A DNA stretch of 64,000 nucleotides from Herbaspirillum sp. AP02. GTDB taxonomy: Bacteria > Pseudomonadota > Gammaproteobacteria > Burkholderiales > Burkholderiaceae_D. The notes below the pieces were generated by a model. It did no database searches. It was not told the origin of the DNA and saw only the letters and a program-made list of their open reading frames with translations. The stretch's first letter is position 1. Each line of letters starts with the position of its first letter. The position numbers and the translations under genes were made by a program. This document shows positions 48,371 through 58,487 of this stretch, in pieces. The DNA is taken from NCBI RefSeq assembly GCF_015767275.1, contig NZ_JADWMY010000008.1:186001-250000 (forward strand). The letters are read 5' to 3'.

Positions 48371-48607
48371 ATGCAAACATATCTAAATTTAGGTGGGGAC
48401 TCGAACGTCGTGCGGTATGAGATACGCGACGATTCTATAACGGTGGAGTTTGCTTCTGGAACCCACCGTTTTTATTTATATGATCACAATCAGCCAGGCA
48501 AGATGCACGTGGAGAAGTTGCAGACTTTAGCAAAAGCTGGTCAAGGCCTTAACAGCTACATAGGAAAAAATCTGAGAAGCCCGACTTCTTACGCACGTCG
48601 ATGGTAA
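48371..48607 (+). CDS. Small KTSC-domain protein
   Basis: This 78-residue protein fits the KTSC domain (named from the C-terminus of some lysyl-tRNA synthetases), a fold of about 60 residues with unknown function and suggested RNA binding. The typical order is present: SNVVRYEIRDDSITVEFASG, the central YxY motif (FYLYDH), and a C-terminal LAKAGQGLNSYIGKNLR helix and end. GGAGAA lies about 5 bases before the ATG. The gene is in AT-rich DNA, about 180 bases upstream of the OLD-type nuclease gene on the same strand, and its codon use is unlike the core genes. Confidence 0.65.
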   Translation: MQTYLNLGGDSNVVRYEIRDDSITVEFASGTHRFYLYDHNQPGKMHVEKLQTLAKAGQGLNSYIGKNLRSPTSYARRW

Positions 48608-48788
48608 GTATCCGCATCGGTTGTTAGATCACACTCTGCTGTCGTCCCGCCGCACGCAAAGTGTAATAGATGTTTGCTGATAGATCGCGGTATGTAAGTC
48701 AGCCTCAGCCGACTTGACTGGCTGATCAACCAGATATCTTCTCGCGAGACTTTCAGGATTTTATTTTCTGAAACTGAAGTTGACCATA

Positions 48789-50669
48789 ATGAAAATTCAA
48801 AGCGTAAGCATAAAGAACTTCAGAACGTTGGTTGACGTGACCATTCCATTTGACTCAGTCACGACGTTCATCGGACCTAACGGCGTCGGTAAGTCGACGG
48901 TGCTTAGAGCTCTCGATTGGTATTTCAATGGTAAGGCAGGAACTCTGTCAGAAGCGGACTGTTCATTTGGCGATACCCAGCGGAGTATCGAGGTGAGAGT
49001 AACTTTCTGTGATTTGAGCAAAAAAGACCGTGAAGCCCTTGGGAAATATGCGCCCGCTGAGGCGGATACGTTTACAGCATGGAAAAGCAGATCTCCGGAA
49101 GGCATAGAAATGATTTCTGCAAATGCTAAGGGTTTTTCAGAGTTTGAAAAGATAAAGGCGGCCACCACCGCAGGAGCAAAAAAGGCGCTGTATGCTGAAT
49201 TAAGGAACGCGCAGCCGGAATTGAATCTTCCTAGCGCCGGTACAGCAGGAGCCGTCGATCAGGCAATGATGAGTTGGGAGTCTGCGCACATAGATATGCT
49301 CTCCGACGCTTCAGAAGGGCTTCAAACAAATTTTTTCGGCTTCAATAGCGAAGGGAAAATGAGTGGATTGTTTGATTTTGTTTTAATTACAGCAGATCTC
49401 CGGGCGAGCGAAGAATCGTCAGATACGAAGTCGAGCATCATTTCGCGGATATTAGAGCGCTCTGTTGACCGAGCTGCCGCGGATTCCGATATCGCCAGGA
49501 TCGTTGAAGACTCTCGCGCCAGGCAACAGGCTGTCTATGAAGAGAAATTTAAGGGGCAGCTTGAGGTACTAACAAGAGAGCTAAATACTGTTATTGCAGG
49601 ATATTCACCAGGACGCTCCGTGGCGGTGACTCCGGCAGAGATAGAGCTAAAGGCTTCGCGAACTACTTTCGAGGTTGCAATACTCGACGGAAAAACTGAA
49701 ACACAAGTTGAACGGCAGGGGCATGGTTTCCAGCGGACGCTTCTGATTTCAGCTCTTCAACTATTAGCTCAATCAGGTGCTGCCGCAACTGAGGGAGTAA
49801 TCTGCCTTGCAATCGAAGAGCCAGAACTGTTCCAGCATCCAATTCAAGCTCAGACTTTCTCGAGGGTTTTGAGATCGCTTGCAGAAGATCCAACTAAGCG
49901 GGTTCAGGTCACTTACGCTACACACAGCCCATATTTTATTGAATCTCGTCGGTTTGGGCAGGTCAGGAGACTCGATAGGGTGCCGGGAGAAAACCCTTCT
50001 GTTCAAATGCATTTCGCTTCAATCAGTGACGTGAAGAAGAGGCTCAATGGAGTCGTGAAACCAAACACGATTGATCAGCAGTTGGATGGCATGGTTGCGA
50101 ATCAGCTTGCTACAGCACTTTTTGCCCATCGTGCTTTTCTTGTGGAAGGGACGACGGAGTCAGCTGTATTTCACGGTATTGGTGATCGTAGGTCAGATGG
50201 GTCTATTGAGGCTGGAGGGACAGCAATCGTCCCAGTACTCGGAAAGTCTTCACTACCTTTAGCACATACGATCTTGTCTTTGCTTGGTGTCCCGGTCTAT
50301 TCATTATTCGATGCTGATGCGAATTTCGCTCAACGTGCTAAGAGCAAAGGGAAGTCGGAAGAGAAGATTGAGGAAGAACGTCGATCCCATGTTTCTGCAA
50401 ATCGAACGTTGTTGCGTTATTTCAATATTGAAGAGTCCGACTTTCCAAAAGAGGTTGTGACGGAAAAAGTTGCTATTTTTGAAGACCACCTTGAGTCATA
50501 TCTGGAAAAAAATTGGGCAGCCTGGTGCGCTGCGCGAGATAGCGTTGAATCTGAGACAGGTATGAAAATGGATAAAAATCAAAACGGATACAGAATCGCT
50601 ACCAAGCGCGCTCAGGGTGATGTACCAGAAATGCTGGTGAAGGTACTTGAGAAAGCGGAAGGAAAATAA
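48789..50669 (+). CDS. OLD-family ATPase/TOPRIM endonuclease
   Basis: The 626-residue protein joins an SMC/RecF-like ATPase to a TOPRIM nuclease, the layout of OLD (overcoming lysogenization defect) proteins. Visible motifs are IKNFRTL at the N-terminus, Walker [10 protein letters not shown] (29-37), an ABC-like signature GHGFQRTL (about 311-318), Walker [10 protein letters not shown] (339-347), and the H-loop ATHSPYF. The TOPRIM Glu lies in FLVEGTTES (450-458) and the acidic pair in LFDADAN (506-512). Several OLD relatives act in phage defence. No UvrD-like GajB partner lies next to it, so it is not a standard Gabija pair. ATG 48789 is preferred over TTG 48780. The stop is 5 bases before the DUF2130 gene. 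Confidence 0.88.
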   Translation: MKIQSVSIKNFRTLVDVTIPFDSVTTFIGPNGVGKSTVLRALDWYFNGKAGTLSEADCSFGDTQRSIEVRVTFCDLSKKDREALGKYAPAEADTFTAWKSRSPEGIEMISANAKGFSEFEKIKAATTAGAKKALYAELRNAQPELNLPSAGTAGAVDQAMMSWESAHIDMLSDASEGLQTNFFGFNSEGKMSGLFDFVLITADLRASEESSDTKSSIISRILERSVDRAAADSDIARIVEDSRARQQAVYEEKFKGQLEVLTRELNTVIAGYSPGRSVAVTPAEIELKASRTTFEVAILDGKTETQVERQGHGFQRTLLISALQLLAQSGAAATEGVICLAIEEPELFQHPIQAQTFSRVLRSLAEDPTKRVQVTYATHSPYFIESRRFGQVRRLDRVPGENPSVQMHFASISDVKKRLNGVVKPNTIDQQLDGMVANQLATALFAHRAFLVEGTTESAVFHGIGDRRSDGSIEAGGTAIVPVLGKSSLPLAHTILSLLGVPVYSLFDADANFAQRAKSKGKSEEKIEEERRSHVSANRTLLRYFNIEESDFPKEVVTEKVAIFEDHLESYLEKNWAAWCAARDSVESETGMKMDKNQNGYRIATKRAQGDVPEMLVKVLEKAEGK

Positions 50670-50674
50670 AACCT

Positions 50675-52084
50675 ATGCACGACATCATCTGCCCCCACTG
50701 CGGCAAAGCCTTCAAGATCGACGAAGCCGGTTATGCCGACATCCTCAAGCAAGTCCGTGACAATGCCTTCGAGCAGCAATTGCATGAACGCCTGGAGCTG
50801 GCCGAGCAGGACAAGCGCAACGCCGTCGAACTGGCCCGCGCCCGGGCTGAGGGCGAGTCGCAGAAGGCCGCCGCTGCACGTGATGCCGAAATCCAGGAAT
50901 TGAAGGCCCGCCTGGAGGCCGGTGAACTCGCCCAGAAGATGGCCGTGGCCGAAGCCATGGCCAACGTGGAAAAGGAACGTGACCGGCTGGCCCATGACCT
51001 GGAGCAGGCGAAAAAGGAAAAGCTGTCCGACCTGCAACTGGCCGAGGCCCGCCTGGCCCAGCAACTGCAGCAGACCGTCAGCGAAAAGGATGCCGAGATC
51101 CAGGCGCTCAAGGCCAGGATGGAATCCATCGCCATCACCCAGAAACTGGCCGTCAACGAAGCGGTCGGCGTGGTGGAAAAACAGCGGGATGAGCTCAAGA
51201 GCAGCCTGGTGCGCGCCGAACTGGAAAAGCAGCTGGCCGAGAAATCGCTGAAGGACAAGTACGAAACCCAGATCAAGGACCGCGAAGACATGATCGAGCG
51301 CCTGCGCGACATGAAGGCGCGGCTCTCCACCAAGATGGTCGGTGAAACCCTGGAGCAGCACTGCGAGACCGAGTTCAATCGTATCCGTGCCACCGCCTTC
51401 CCGCGTGCCTACTTCGAGAAGGACAACGATGCCCGCAGCGGCAGCAAGGGCGACTACATCTTCCGCGATACGGACGAGGCGGGTACCGAGATCGTCTCCA
51501 TCATGTTCGAGATGAAGAACGAGAGCGATCGTACCGCCACCAAGAACCGCAACGAGGACTTCCTCAAGGAGCTGGACAAGGACCGCCAGGAAAAGGGCTG
51601 CGAATACGCCGTCCTGGTCTCGCTGCTGGAACCCGAGAGCGAGCTGTACAACACTGGCATCGTCGACGTCTTCCATCGCTACCCGAAGATGTACGTGGTC
51701 CGCCCGCAGTTCTTCATTCCCATCATCACCCTGCTCAGGAATGCCGCGCTCAATTCCTTGAAATACAAGACCGAGCTGGCACTGGTGAAGGCGCAGAACA
51801 TCGACATTACCAACTTCGAATCCGAGCTCGATACCTTCAAGACCGCCTTCGCCAAGAACTACGACCTGGCGTCACGTCGCTTCCAGACAGCGATAGAGGA
51901 AATCGACAAGTCCATCGACCACCTGCAGAAGACCAAGGAAGCCCTGCTTGGCACCGACCGCAACCTGCGCCTGGCCAACGACAAGGCGCAGGATGTCACG
52001 ATCAAGCGGCTCACGCGGGGTAATCCGACCATGGCTGACAAGTTTGCCGATCTCAAGAAGGATAGCTCCGATAGCGAGCAATGA
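50675..52084 (+). CDS. DUF2130 protein: zinc-ribbon remnant, coiled coil and possible nuclease domain
   Basis: This 469-residue protein matches my memory of the DUF2130 family, whose function is not established. It starts with CPHCGK (6-11), half of a zinc-ribbon pattern. A long charged coiled coil spans about 30-215 and a globular domain about 220-390. In that domain Glu231 or Glu233, GD at 259-260 and FEMK at 278-281 have the order and spacing of a PD-(D/E)XK nuclease site. A helical C-terminus with a Ser/Asp tail follows. Its GC-rich codon use is like the core genome, unlike the OLD gene 5 bases upstream. The nuclease idea is inference from the motif. Confidence 0.75.
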   Translation: MHDIICPHCGKAFKIDEAGYADILKQVRDNAFEQQLHERLELAEQDKRNAVELARARAEGESQKAAAARDAEIQELKARLEAGELAQKMAVAEAMANVEKERDRLAHDLEQAKKEKLSDLQLAEARLAQQLQQTVSEKDAEIQALKARMESIAITQKLAVNEAVGVVEKQRDELKSSLVRAELEKQLAEKSLKDKYETQIKDREDMIERLRDMKARLSTKMVGETLEQHCETEFNRIRATAFPRAYFEKDNDARSGSKGDYIFRDTDEAGTEIVSIMFEMKNESDRTATKNRNEDFLKELDKDRQEKGCEYAVLVSLLEPESELYNTGIVDVFHRYPKMYVVRPQFFIPIITLLRNAALNSLKYKTELALVKAQNIDITNFESELDTFKTAFAKNYDLASRRFQTAIEEIDKSIDHLQKTKEALLGTDRNLRLANDKAQDVTIKRLTRGNPTMADKFADLKKDSSDSEQ

Positions 52085-52123
52085 TGCGCCGGAGCGAATC
52101 TTCGCCGACTCTTGGCAGTACGG

Positions 52124-53611
52124 CTAAGTTCGCACTGCCGTGAAGGTGGAAAATGCTTCCCGCAACGATCCATACAGATTCCGATACTGCTGCAATCTGT
52201 GGGCTGTCTGGGTCTGTTTCGTGGTGTCCGGCTGATACGCCTCCAAGACTTCAGGCGCCACGCAGACCCTTCCCACATCCTCCCCCGTATGCGCCAACCT
52301 CCCCAGGCGCGCTGCCCCCAGCGCCGCGCCGACCTCTGCCCCCGCATGTCGCCGCAAGGGAATCCCCAGCGCCGTGGCACACAATTCACCCCAGAACGCA
52401 CTGCGCGATCCGCCGCCAACGAGGGCGGCGCTCTGCAACACGGTGCCCGCCGACTGCAGCGCTGCGTAACCATCGGCCATGGCAAAGGCCACACCTTCCA
52501 TCACGGCATAGGCCAGGTGGGCGCTGTCATGCGCCGGTGTCATGCCGAACAGCACGCCCTTGGCATTGGCATCGTTGTGCGGAGTGCGTTCGCCGTTGAG
52601 ATAGGGCAGGAAGATCGGTGCCTGGGCCTGTTGCGTCACGCTCAGGCGTTCGGCGCCGGCGACCAGTTCGGCCACCTCGCGACCGACCACGCCGGACAGC
52701 CAATGCAGGCTGGCAGCGGCTGACAGGATCACGCTCATCTGGTGCCATTGTCCTGGCAGGCAGTGGCAGAAGGCGTGCACGCCCTGTTGCGGGTTGGGGG
52801 CGTGCCGCTCCGTGGCGGCAAACAGGACGCCCGAGCTGCCTAGCGACAGGAAGGCATCGCCCGCCTGGATCACGCCGATGCCCACCGCGCTGGCGGCGTT
52901 GTCACCGGCGCCGCCGGCCACTACCACCGGGCCGCCGATGCCCCATTCGCGGCGCAATTCCTCGCGTAGCTGGCCGGCCACGGCGCTGCCTTCCACCAGG
53001 CGCGGCATGTGGCTGCGGTCCAGTCCGGTCGCCGCGAGCATGCGCTCGGACCAGTCGCGCCGCGCCACGTCCAGCCAGAGCGTGCCGGCCGCGTCCGACA
53101 TCTCGGAGACGAACTCGCCGGTCAACTTCCAGCCCAGGTAATCCTTGGGCAGCAAGACCTTGTCGATGGCACGGTAGACCGCCGGTTCGTACTTCGACAG
53201 CCACAGCAGCTTGGGCGCGGTAAAACCGGGCATGGCGCGATTGCCGGTGATGAGGGCGGCATCCGGCACCAGCGCTTCCAGTTCCACGCACTCGGCGTGG
53301 GCGCGCATGTCGTTCCACAGGATGGCCGGGCGCAGTACGTTGCCATTGCGGTCCAGCAGGGTGGCGCCATGCATCTGGCCGGAGATGCCGATGCCGCGCA
53401 GCGCCGAGAAGGCCTGCGGGGCCTCGGTGCGCAGCGCGGCGATGGCGTCCTGCGTGGCGTTCCACCACGATTGCGGCGCCTGTTCGGACCACAGCGGGTG
53501 CGGGTTGTCCACGCGCAGCCTGGCACCGGTGATGGCGATGACGCGGGAGTCGTCGTCGGTGAGGACAAGCTTCACTTCGGAAGTGCCGAGGTCGATGCCC
53601 AGATAGCTCAA
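52124..53611 (-). CDS. xylB: Xylulokinase
   Basis: XylB phosphorylates D-xylulose to xylulose 5-phosphate, feeding the pentose phosphate pathway. The 495-residue FGGY kinase has LGIDLGTSEVK (phosphate 1 loop), GISGQMHGATLLD, a TAPKLLWL region, VVAGGAGDNAASAVG, and VGGGSRSAFWGELCA near the C-terminus. The start is TTG at 53611, with AAGGA seven bases ahead. It is the last gene of the polyol operon, 30 bases after the AraC regulator gene. The GQMHG segment is typical of xylulokinases rather than glycerol or ribulose kinases. Confidence 0.93.
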   Translation of the reverse strand: MSYLGIDLGTSEVKLVLTDDDSRVIAITGARLRVDNPHPLWSEQAPQSWWNATQDAIAALRTEAPQAFSALRGIGISGQMHGATLLDRNGNVLRPAILWNDMRAHAECVELEALVPDAALITGNRAMPGFTAPKLLWLSKYEPAVYRAIDKVLLPKDYLGWKLTGEFVSEMSDAAGTLWLDVARRDWSERMLAATGLDRSHMPRLVEGSAVAGQLREELRREWGIGGPVVVAGGAGDNAASAVGIGVIQAGDAFLSLGSSGVLFAATERHAPNPQQGVHAFCHCLPGQWHQMSVILSAAASLHWLSGVVGREVAELVAGAERLSVTQQAQAPIFLPYLNGERTPHNDANAKGVLFGMTPAHDSAHLAYAVMEGVAFAMADGYAALQSAGTVLQSAALVGGGSRSAFWGELCATALGIPLRRHAGAEVGAALGAARLGRLAHTGEDVGRVCVAPEVLEAYQPDTTKQTQTAHRLQQYRNLYGSLREAFSTFTAVRT

Positions 53612-53640
53612 ATCAATTTCCTTTGCTTGCAGAGTAGGGG

Positions 53641-54522
53641 TCAGGCCACTGCCCGGACGTCGTCATTGAGCCGGTGCAGCGAGCGGAAACGCGAGGGCGG
53701 CATGCCCTTGCAGGCCAGGAACTGGCGGTTGAAATTGGAAAGATTGTTGAAGCCCACCCGGTAGCACACCTCGGTCACGCTCAGTTCGGTGCACATCAGC
53801 AGTTCGCAGGCTTCGTTCAGGCGCAGGCCGTTCTGGTACTGGATGAAGGTGCAGCCGGTATGGCGCTTGAAGAAGCGGGTAAAACTGCTCACGCTCATGC
53901 CGGCCAGGTCGGCCACGTCCGTCTCGCGCAGGTTACTGCCGAGGTTCTGGCGGATATAGGACAGCACCTGGTTGATGGTGGACGACATGTGGCGTTGCGC
54001 GTTGAGGTCGTAACCCGGACCGGCCAGCGGCCTGCGTTCGGGGCAGGACGCCAGCTGTTCCAGCACCGACATCATCAGTACCACGCGCCGCGCACCGCCG
54101 GCCTGGGCCAGTTCCTGCATCAGCGGGGTGATCGATATCCCCAATGCATCGGGAAACTGCAGGCCACGCGCTGCGCCATCGAGCAGTTCCTGCAAGGGGG
54201 CCAGTTCGGGAATGGCACCCACCATGCGCTCCACGAAGGGGCGCGAGAACTGCAGTACCAGGTCACGGCCGGCCAGGTGCTGATCCTGCCCCAGGTTGCT
54301 GACCCAGTTGTGCGGCAGGTTGGGGCCGGTCAGCACCAGGTTGCCGGGACCGAAGTCGTCGATGCAATCGCCCACGAAGAACTTGCCGCTGGAGGCGGTA
54401 ATGACGTGGACTTCATATTCGGGATGGAAGTGCCATTTGGCCACCGTGTGCGGGTAGTCATGCACCCAGGCCCTGAACGATTCGTCCTGGCGGGTATGCA
54501 CCAGTTCCAGATCCGGACTCAT
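53641..54522 (-). CDS. AraC-family transcriptional regulator
   Basis: The 293-residue protein has an N-terminal cupin-like sensor (WHFHPEYEVHVI, with metal- or sugar-binding His residues) and a C-terminal AraC DNA-binding domain. The latter has two helix-turn-helix units: ETDVADLAGMSVSSFTRFFK and LSVTEVCYRVGFNNLSNFNR. AAGGAG lies seven bases before ATG 54520-54522. Encoded within the polyol operon, it most likely activates that operon, as MtlR-type AraC proteins do in pseudomonad polyol operons. The upstream ATPase gene overlaps its first 65 bases. Confidence 0.9.
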   Translation of the reverse strand: MSPDLELVHTRQDESFRAWVHDYPHTVAKWHFHPEYEVHVITASSGKFFVGDCIDDFGPGNLVLTGPNLPHNWVSNLGQDQHLAGRDLVLQFSRPFVERMVGAIPELAPLQELLDGAARGLQFPDALGISITPLMQELAQAGGARRVVLMMSVLEQLASCPERRPLAGPGYDLNAQRHMSSTINQVLSYIRQNLGSNLRETDVADLAGMSVSSFTRFFKRHTGCTFIQYQNGLRLNEACELLMCTELSVTEVCYRVGFNNLSNFNRQFLACKGMPPSRFRSLHRLNDDVRAVA

Positions 54523-55678
54523 GCTTGGTCTCCTTGCCATGCGGGCCGTCGTCATGCCAGGGGGCCGGCAGGGCGCCCTCGGGCAGCGACAGGTTCTCTC
54601 CGCTTGCTACATCGAACACATGCAGGTCATGCTGATCGAAGGCCAGTGTCAGCGGCGCGCCCGTTTGCGGCAGGCGCTCGGCAGGGACCAGTGCGGTCAG
54701 CGTCTCTTCACCGCAGCGGGTGGTCAGCAGTGCGTCGGCACCGAGAATCTCGACCAGTTCCACGCTGACCGGGCAGGTCAGGCTGGCGGCTGTGTCCCGC
54801 TGGCCGGCAATGCGGACGTAGTCGGGACGTATCGCCAACTTTACCGCCATTCCCTGGCGCAGGCGTGAAAACCTTTCACCTTTTAGCGCCCAGCTCTGAT
54901 GGGCTGTGTCGATGATCACGTCCTGCCCTTGCCGCTGTACCACGCCGGAGAGGAAATTCATGGCCGGCGTGCCGATGAAGCCGGCCGCAAACAGGTTGCG
55001 CGGGTAGCGGTAGAGCTCGGCCGGGCTGCCGGCCTGGACGATGCGGCCCTCCTGCATCAGGACCACGCGGTCGGCCAGGGTCATCGCTTCCAGCTGGTCG
55101 TGGGTGACGTAGACGGTGGTGGTGCGCAGGCGCTGATGCAGGCGCTTGATGTCGCCGCGCAACTGGGCGCGCAGCTTGGCGTCCAGGTTGGAGAGCGGTT
55201 CGTCGAACAGGAACACCGAGGGCGTCTTGATGATGGCCCGGGCAATCGCGGCGCGCTGCTGCTGGCCGCCGGACATGGCGCGGGGCTTGCGCTCCAGCAG
55301 GGTGTCCAGGTTCAGCATGGCGGCGACCTCGCGCACCCGGCGGTCGATCTCGGCGGCGGGTCGCTTGAGCCGCCGCAGGCCGAAGGCGATGTTGTCATAG
55401 ACATTCATGTGCGGGTAGAGCGCATAGTTCTGGAACACCATGGCCACGTTGCGATCCCGCGCCGGCAGCGCGTTGACCACCTGGCCGCCGATGGCGAGGG
55501 TGCCGCCGGAGATGTCTTCCAGGCCGGCGATCATGCGCAGCATGGTGGATTTGCCGCAGCCGGAAGGGCCCAGCAGGACCACGAATTCACCGTCGCCGAT
55601 GTGCAGGTCCAGAGGGTGCAGCACCGGCGGGCCACCGGCATAGTGCTTGGCCAGTCCCTGGCAGTGGATGTCGGCCAT
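54458..55678 (-). CDS. Sugar ABC transporter ATPase (MalK/UgpC type)
   Basis: This 406-residue ATPase energises the sugar importer. It has Walker A GPSGCGKST (37-45), the MSGGQQQR signature, Walker B VFLFDEPLSNLD, and the H-loop YVTHDQLEAMTLADR. A C-terminal TOBE/OB domain follows (from about 240). The last 35 residues, past the usual end near HVFDVASGENL, run into the araC gene in another frame. This extension may be real or due to a small frameshift near the end. It follows the dehydrogenase gene by 2 bases, with GGAAGG six bases before the ATG. Confidence 0.9.
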   Translation of the reverse strand: MADIHCQGLAKHYAGGPPVLHPLDLHIGDGEFVVLLGPSGCGKSTMLRMIAGLEDISGGTLAIGGQVVNALPARDRNVAMVFQNYALYPHMNVYDNIAFGLRRLKRPAAEIDRRVREVAAMLNLDTLLERKPRAMSGGQQQRAAIARAIIKTPSVFLFDEPLSNLDAKLRAQLRGDIKRLHQRLRTTTVYVTHDQLEAMTLADRVVLMQEGRIVQAGSPAELYRYPRNLFAAGFIGTPAMNFLSGVVQRQGQDVIIDTAHQSWALKGERFSRLRQGMAVKLAIRPDYVRIAGQRDTAASLTCPVSVELVEILGADALLTTRCGEETLTALVPAERLPQTGAPLTLAFDQHDLHVFDVASGENLSLPEGALPAPWHDDGPHGKETKHESGSGTGAYPPGRIVQGLGA

Positions 55679-55680
55679 GG

Positions 55681-56718
55681 TCAGCCTTCCATCTCGATCT
55701 GGATCTTGACGTCCTGGGGACGCCCGCTGGCAGCTTCCTCGAAAGCGCGGATGCTTTGCGAGAAGGGGAATTTGCGTGAAATGAAAGGCTTCACATCGAT
55801 CATGCCCGAGCTGATCAAGGCCAGCGCCCGGGGGAAGATGTTGGCATAGCGGAAGACCGATTCCAGCCGCACTTCCTTGGTCTGCATGGCCACCACGTCC
55901 AGCGCCACCGGTTCCGGCGGCATGCCCACCAGCACCGCGCAGCCGCCCGGGCAGACCAGGTCCATCAGGCTCTGATAGACGCCGCCATGGCCGGAGGCTT
56001 CGAACACCACATCCGCGCCCCAGTCGCCGGTGAGCTGATGCACCACGTCCACCAGCGAATGCTGCGTTACATCGACCGTGGTGACGGCGCGGTTGCCGGC
56101 GAAGTGCGCCAGTTTCTCCGCCACCACGTCGGCCAGGATCACCCGTGCCGCGCCACCGGCCAGGGCGGCCAGAGCGGTCATCGCACCGATGGTGCCGGCG
56201 CCGATTACCACGGCCGTGTCGCCCGGTTTCATGCGCGCCTTGGTGGCGGCCTGCAGGCCGATGGACAGCGGCTCGACGATGGCACCCTCGGCGAAGCTGA
56301 CATTGTCCGGCAGGCGATAGGTGAAGGCGGCGGGATGCACCACGCTGCCGGTCAGGCAGCCGTGGATCGGCGGCGTGGCCCAGAAGCGTACCGCCGGGTC
56401 GAGGTTGTACAGCCCGCGCAGCGTGGCCGGCGAATCCAGGCGCGGGATGCCCGGCTCCATGCAGACGCGGTCGCCCACCTTCAAATGGGTGACCTCGGCC
56501 CCGACCTCGGCCACCGTGCCGGAGGCCTCATGGCCCAGCACCATCGGCGCTTCCACCTTGAAGGGGCCGATGCTGCCATGGGTGTAGTAATGCAGGTCGC
56601 TGCCGCAGATGCCGACGGTATGGATGCGGATGAGTACATCCTGCGGTCCCACCTGTTGCGGCAGGTCGATCTCGCGCAGCTTCAGTTCGCGGGTGGCTTC
56701 GAGTACGAGGGCTTGCAT
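55681..56718 (-). CDS. Zinc-dependent polyol dehydrogenase, xylitol dehydrogenase-like
   Basis: The 345-residue medium-chain dehydrogenase should oxidise a pentitol to a ketose with NAD. Catalytic-zinc residues appear as Cys38 ([10 protein letters not shown]), His63 and Glu64 (GHEASG). The Rossmann motif is [10 protein letters not shown] and the NAD-selecting Asp is in ILADVV. The four-Cys structural zinc lobe of many sorbitol dehydrogenases is absent ([19 protein letters not shown] lacks Cys), as in several xylitol dehydrogenases. With xylB in the same operon, xylitol to D-xylulose is the simplest reaction; D-arabitol or sorbitol are alternatives. ATG 56718 has AGGAG at good spacing. Confidence 0.88.
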   Translation of the reverse strand: MQALVLEATRELKLREIDLPQQVGPQDVLIRIHTVGICGSDLHYYTHGSIGPFKVEAPMVLGHEASGTVAEVGAEVTHLKVGDRVCMEPGIPRLDSPATLRGLYNLDPAVRFWATPPIHGCLTGSVVHPAAFTYRLPDNVSFAEGAIVEPLSIGLQAATKARMKPGDTAVVIGAGTIGAMTALAALAGGAARVILADVVAEKLAHFAGNRAVTTVDVTQHSLVDVVHQLTGDWGADVVFEASGHGGVYQSLMDLVCPGGCAVLVGMPPEPVALDVVAMQTKEVRLESVFRYANIFPRALALISSGMIDVKPFISRKFPFSQSIRAFEEAASGRPQDVKIQIEMEG

Positions 56719-56726
56719 GGAGTCTC

Positions 56727-57539
56727 CTATTTCGCTTTGAGCATGGAATTCAACAGCCGGCTCAATACGCCGACGAAGATCAGGGGCGGCAGCGCCAGCA
56801 GTACGGTGGAGGCATTGATCACCCCCCACGGTACTTCCTGGCCCATCGAGGTAAAGGCCGAAGCCACCACCGGCAAGGTGGCGCTGTTGGACGAGGTCAG
56901 GGCCAGGGCGATCATCAGCTCGTTCCAGACCAGCACGAAGCTGAAGATGATCCCGCCCAGCAGGGTGCCCGCGCAGTTGGGCAGGGCGATCTTCCAGAAC
57001 ACCGCATAGGGGCCGTAGCCATCGAGGGTGGCGGCTTCCTCGATCTCGCGCGGCATGCGCTGGAACACCGGGATCGACAGCCAGGTGATGGTCGAGAGCG
57101 TGGTCAGCAGATAGGTCACGATCATCGAGAAACGCGTGTCGTACAGGCCGAGGTCGACCCAGATCGCAATGAGCGGGATGGCCACAGCCACCGGCGGCAG
57201 GAAGCGCAGCGACAGCAGGAAGAACTGGATGTCGCGCTTGCCCGGCACGTGATAGCGGGCAATCACATAGGCTGCCGGTACGCCCATGAGCGTGCCCAGC
57301 AGTACCGCGCTGCCGACGATGACGGCGCTGTTGGTCAGGCCGGTCAACACTTCCGGGCTGCCGATGACCTGCCGGTAATTCTCCAGCGTGGGCGTGAAAA
57401 TGAAGCGCGGCGTGGGCGTGACGATGTCCAGCAGCGTCTTGAGCGAATTGAGCAGCGCCCACAGCAGCGGAAACAGCGCCATCAGCACCAGCAGGATGCC
57501 CACGCCCCAGACGGCGCAGCGTGTGATCAGTCTTCCCAT
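56727..57539 (-). CDS. Sugar ABC transporter permease (MalG type)
   Basis: This 270-residue inner-membrane permease has six membrane segments. The EAA coupling motif lies in [20 protein letters not shown], followed by [15 protein letters not shown]. It forms the channel with the upstream MalF-type permease, whose gene it overlaps by 13 bases. The dehydrogenase gene follows 8 bases later. Confidence 0.93.
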   Translation of the reverse strand: MGRLITRCAVWGVGILLVLMALFPLLWALLNSLKTLLDIVTPTPRFIFTPTLENYRQVIGSPEVLTGLTNSAVIVGSAVLLGTLMGVPAAYVIARYHVPGKRDIQFFLLSLRFLPPVAVAIPLIAIWVDLGLYDTRFSMIVTYLLTTLSTITWLSIPVFQRMPREIEEAATLDGYGPYAVFWKIALPNCAGTLLGGIIFSFVLVWNELMIALALTSSNSATLPVVASAFTSMGQEVPWGVINASTVLLALPPLIFVGVLSRLLNSMLKAK

Positions 57540-58405
57540 TTGCTCACCCGCTTCCAGATCAGGGTAAAGATCAGCGTGGTCGCCACCATCATCAGTACCG
57601 CCATGGTGGAGGCATACGAGACCTTGCCCGACAGCCCGATTCCCTGGGCATAGGCATACATGTCCAGCGTCTCGGTGGTGACGCCGGGGCCGCCCTTGGT
57701 CATCACGTAGATCAGGTCGAAGGAGCGCAGCGACTCCACCATCTTGATGAAGACCAGGCTCATCAAGGGCGCCTTCAGCATCGGCAGGGCGATGTAGGCA
57801 TACACCTGCCAGGTGCGGGCATAGTCGAGCCGCGCCGCTTCCAGTGGTTCAGGAGGCAGCGTTTCCAGCAGTTTCAGCACGATCACGGCGAAGAACAGGC
57901 CCCATTGCCAGATATCCACCAGCGCCACCGCATACAGCGCCATCACCGGGTCGGACAGGAAGGCCGTGTCATGGATGCCCACCAGCCCCAGCAGCCAGCC
58001 CAGGATGCCGGTCAGCGGCGAATACATGAACTTCCAGATGAAGGCCGCCGACACCCGGGGCAGCAGTACCGGCGTGATCAGCAGCACGCACATGGCGTGT
58101 CGCCACTTGCCGTGGACGTTTTCGAAGAGATAGATGGCGATGAGTACACCCGCCACCACGGCGCCGACCACGGTCACCACTTCCCAGATCGCCGAGACTT
58201 CGATGGCGTTGAGGAAGCGCCGGTCCGACAGCAGCCTTTCCACATTGCGCAGCCAGACATAGTCGCTGTCGGGATAGCGCAGTACGCGGTTCTTCAGGGC
58301 CAGGTTGATGGCCGCCACCGTCGGCACCAGGCCCAGCACCAGCATCACCAGCAGCGACGGTCCCAGGAACAGGTAGGGCAGCGAGGTCTTTCCACGATTG
58401 AACAT
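57527..58405 (-). CDS. Sugar ABC transporter permease (MalF type)
   Basis: The 292-residue permease has six membrane helices. It starts with [20 protein letters not shown] and has the EAA-type loop [20 protein letters not shown], then [11 protein letters not shown]. It is the partner of the MalG-type permease. It follows the binding-protein gene by 82 bases, which is the usual place for an mRNA-stabilising or partial-termination element, though I see no strong hairpin there. Confidence 0.93.
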   Translation of the reverse strand: MFNRGKTSLPYLFLGPSLLVMLVLGLVPTVAAINLALKNRVLRYPDSDYVWLRNVERLLSDRRFLNAIEVSAIWEVVTVVGAVVAGVLIAIYLFENVHGKWRHAMCVLLITPVLLPRVSAAFIWKFMYSPLTGILGWLLGLVGIHDTAFLSDPVMALYAVALVDIWQWGLFFAVIVLKLLETLPPEPLEAARLDYARTWQVYAYIALPMLKAPLMSLVFIKMVESLRSFDLIYVMTKGGPGVTTETLDMYAYAQGIGLSGKVSYASTMAVLMMVATTLIFTLIWKRVSKWED

Positions 58406-58487
58406 GCAGGACTCCGGAAGCCGCCGCGGCGCAGGGCCATGGCGGCGACATCGTCAAAGGTCGTTGTCAAGCCGCTGAGGGGCCGGC

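Noticed and set aside
48789-52084. Gabija-type defence system
   Set aside because: The OLD-type protein resembles GajA in architecture, but the next gene is a DUF2130 protein, not a UvrD/Rep-like helicase, and no helicase motif was seen nearby.
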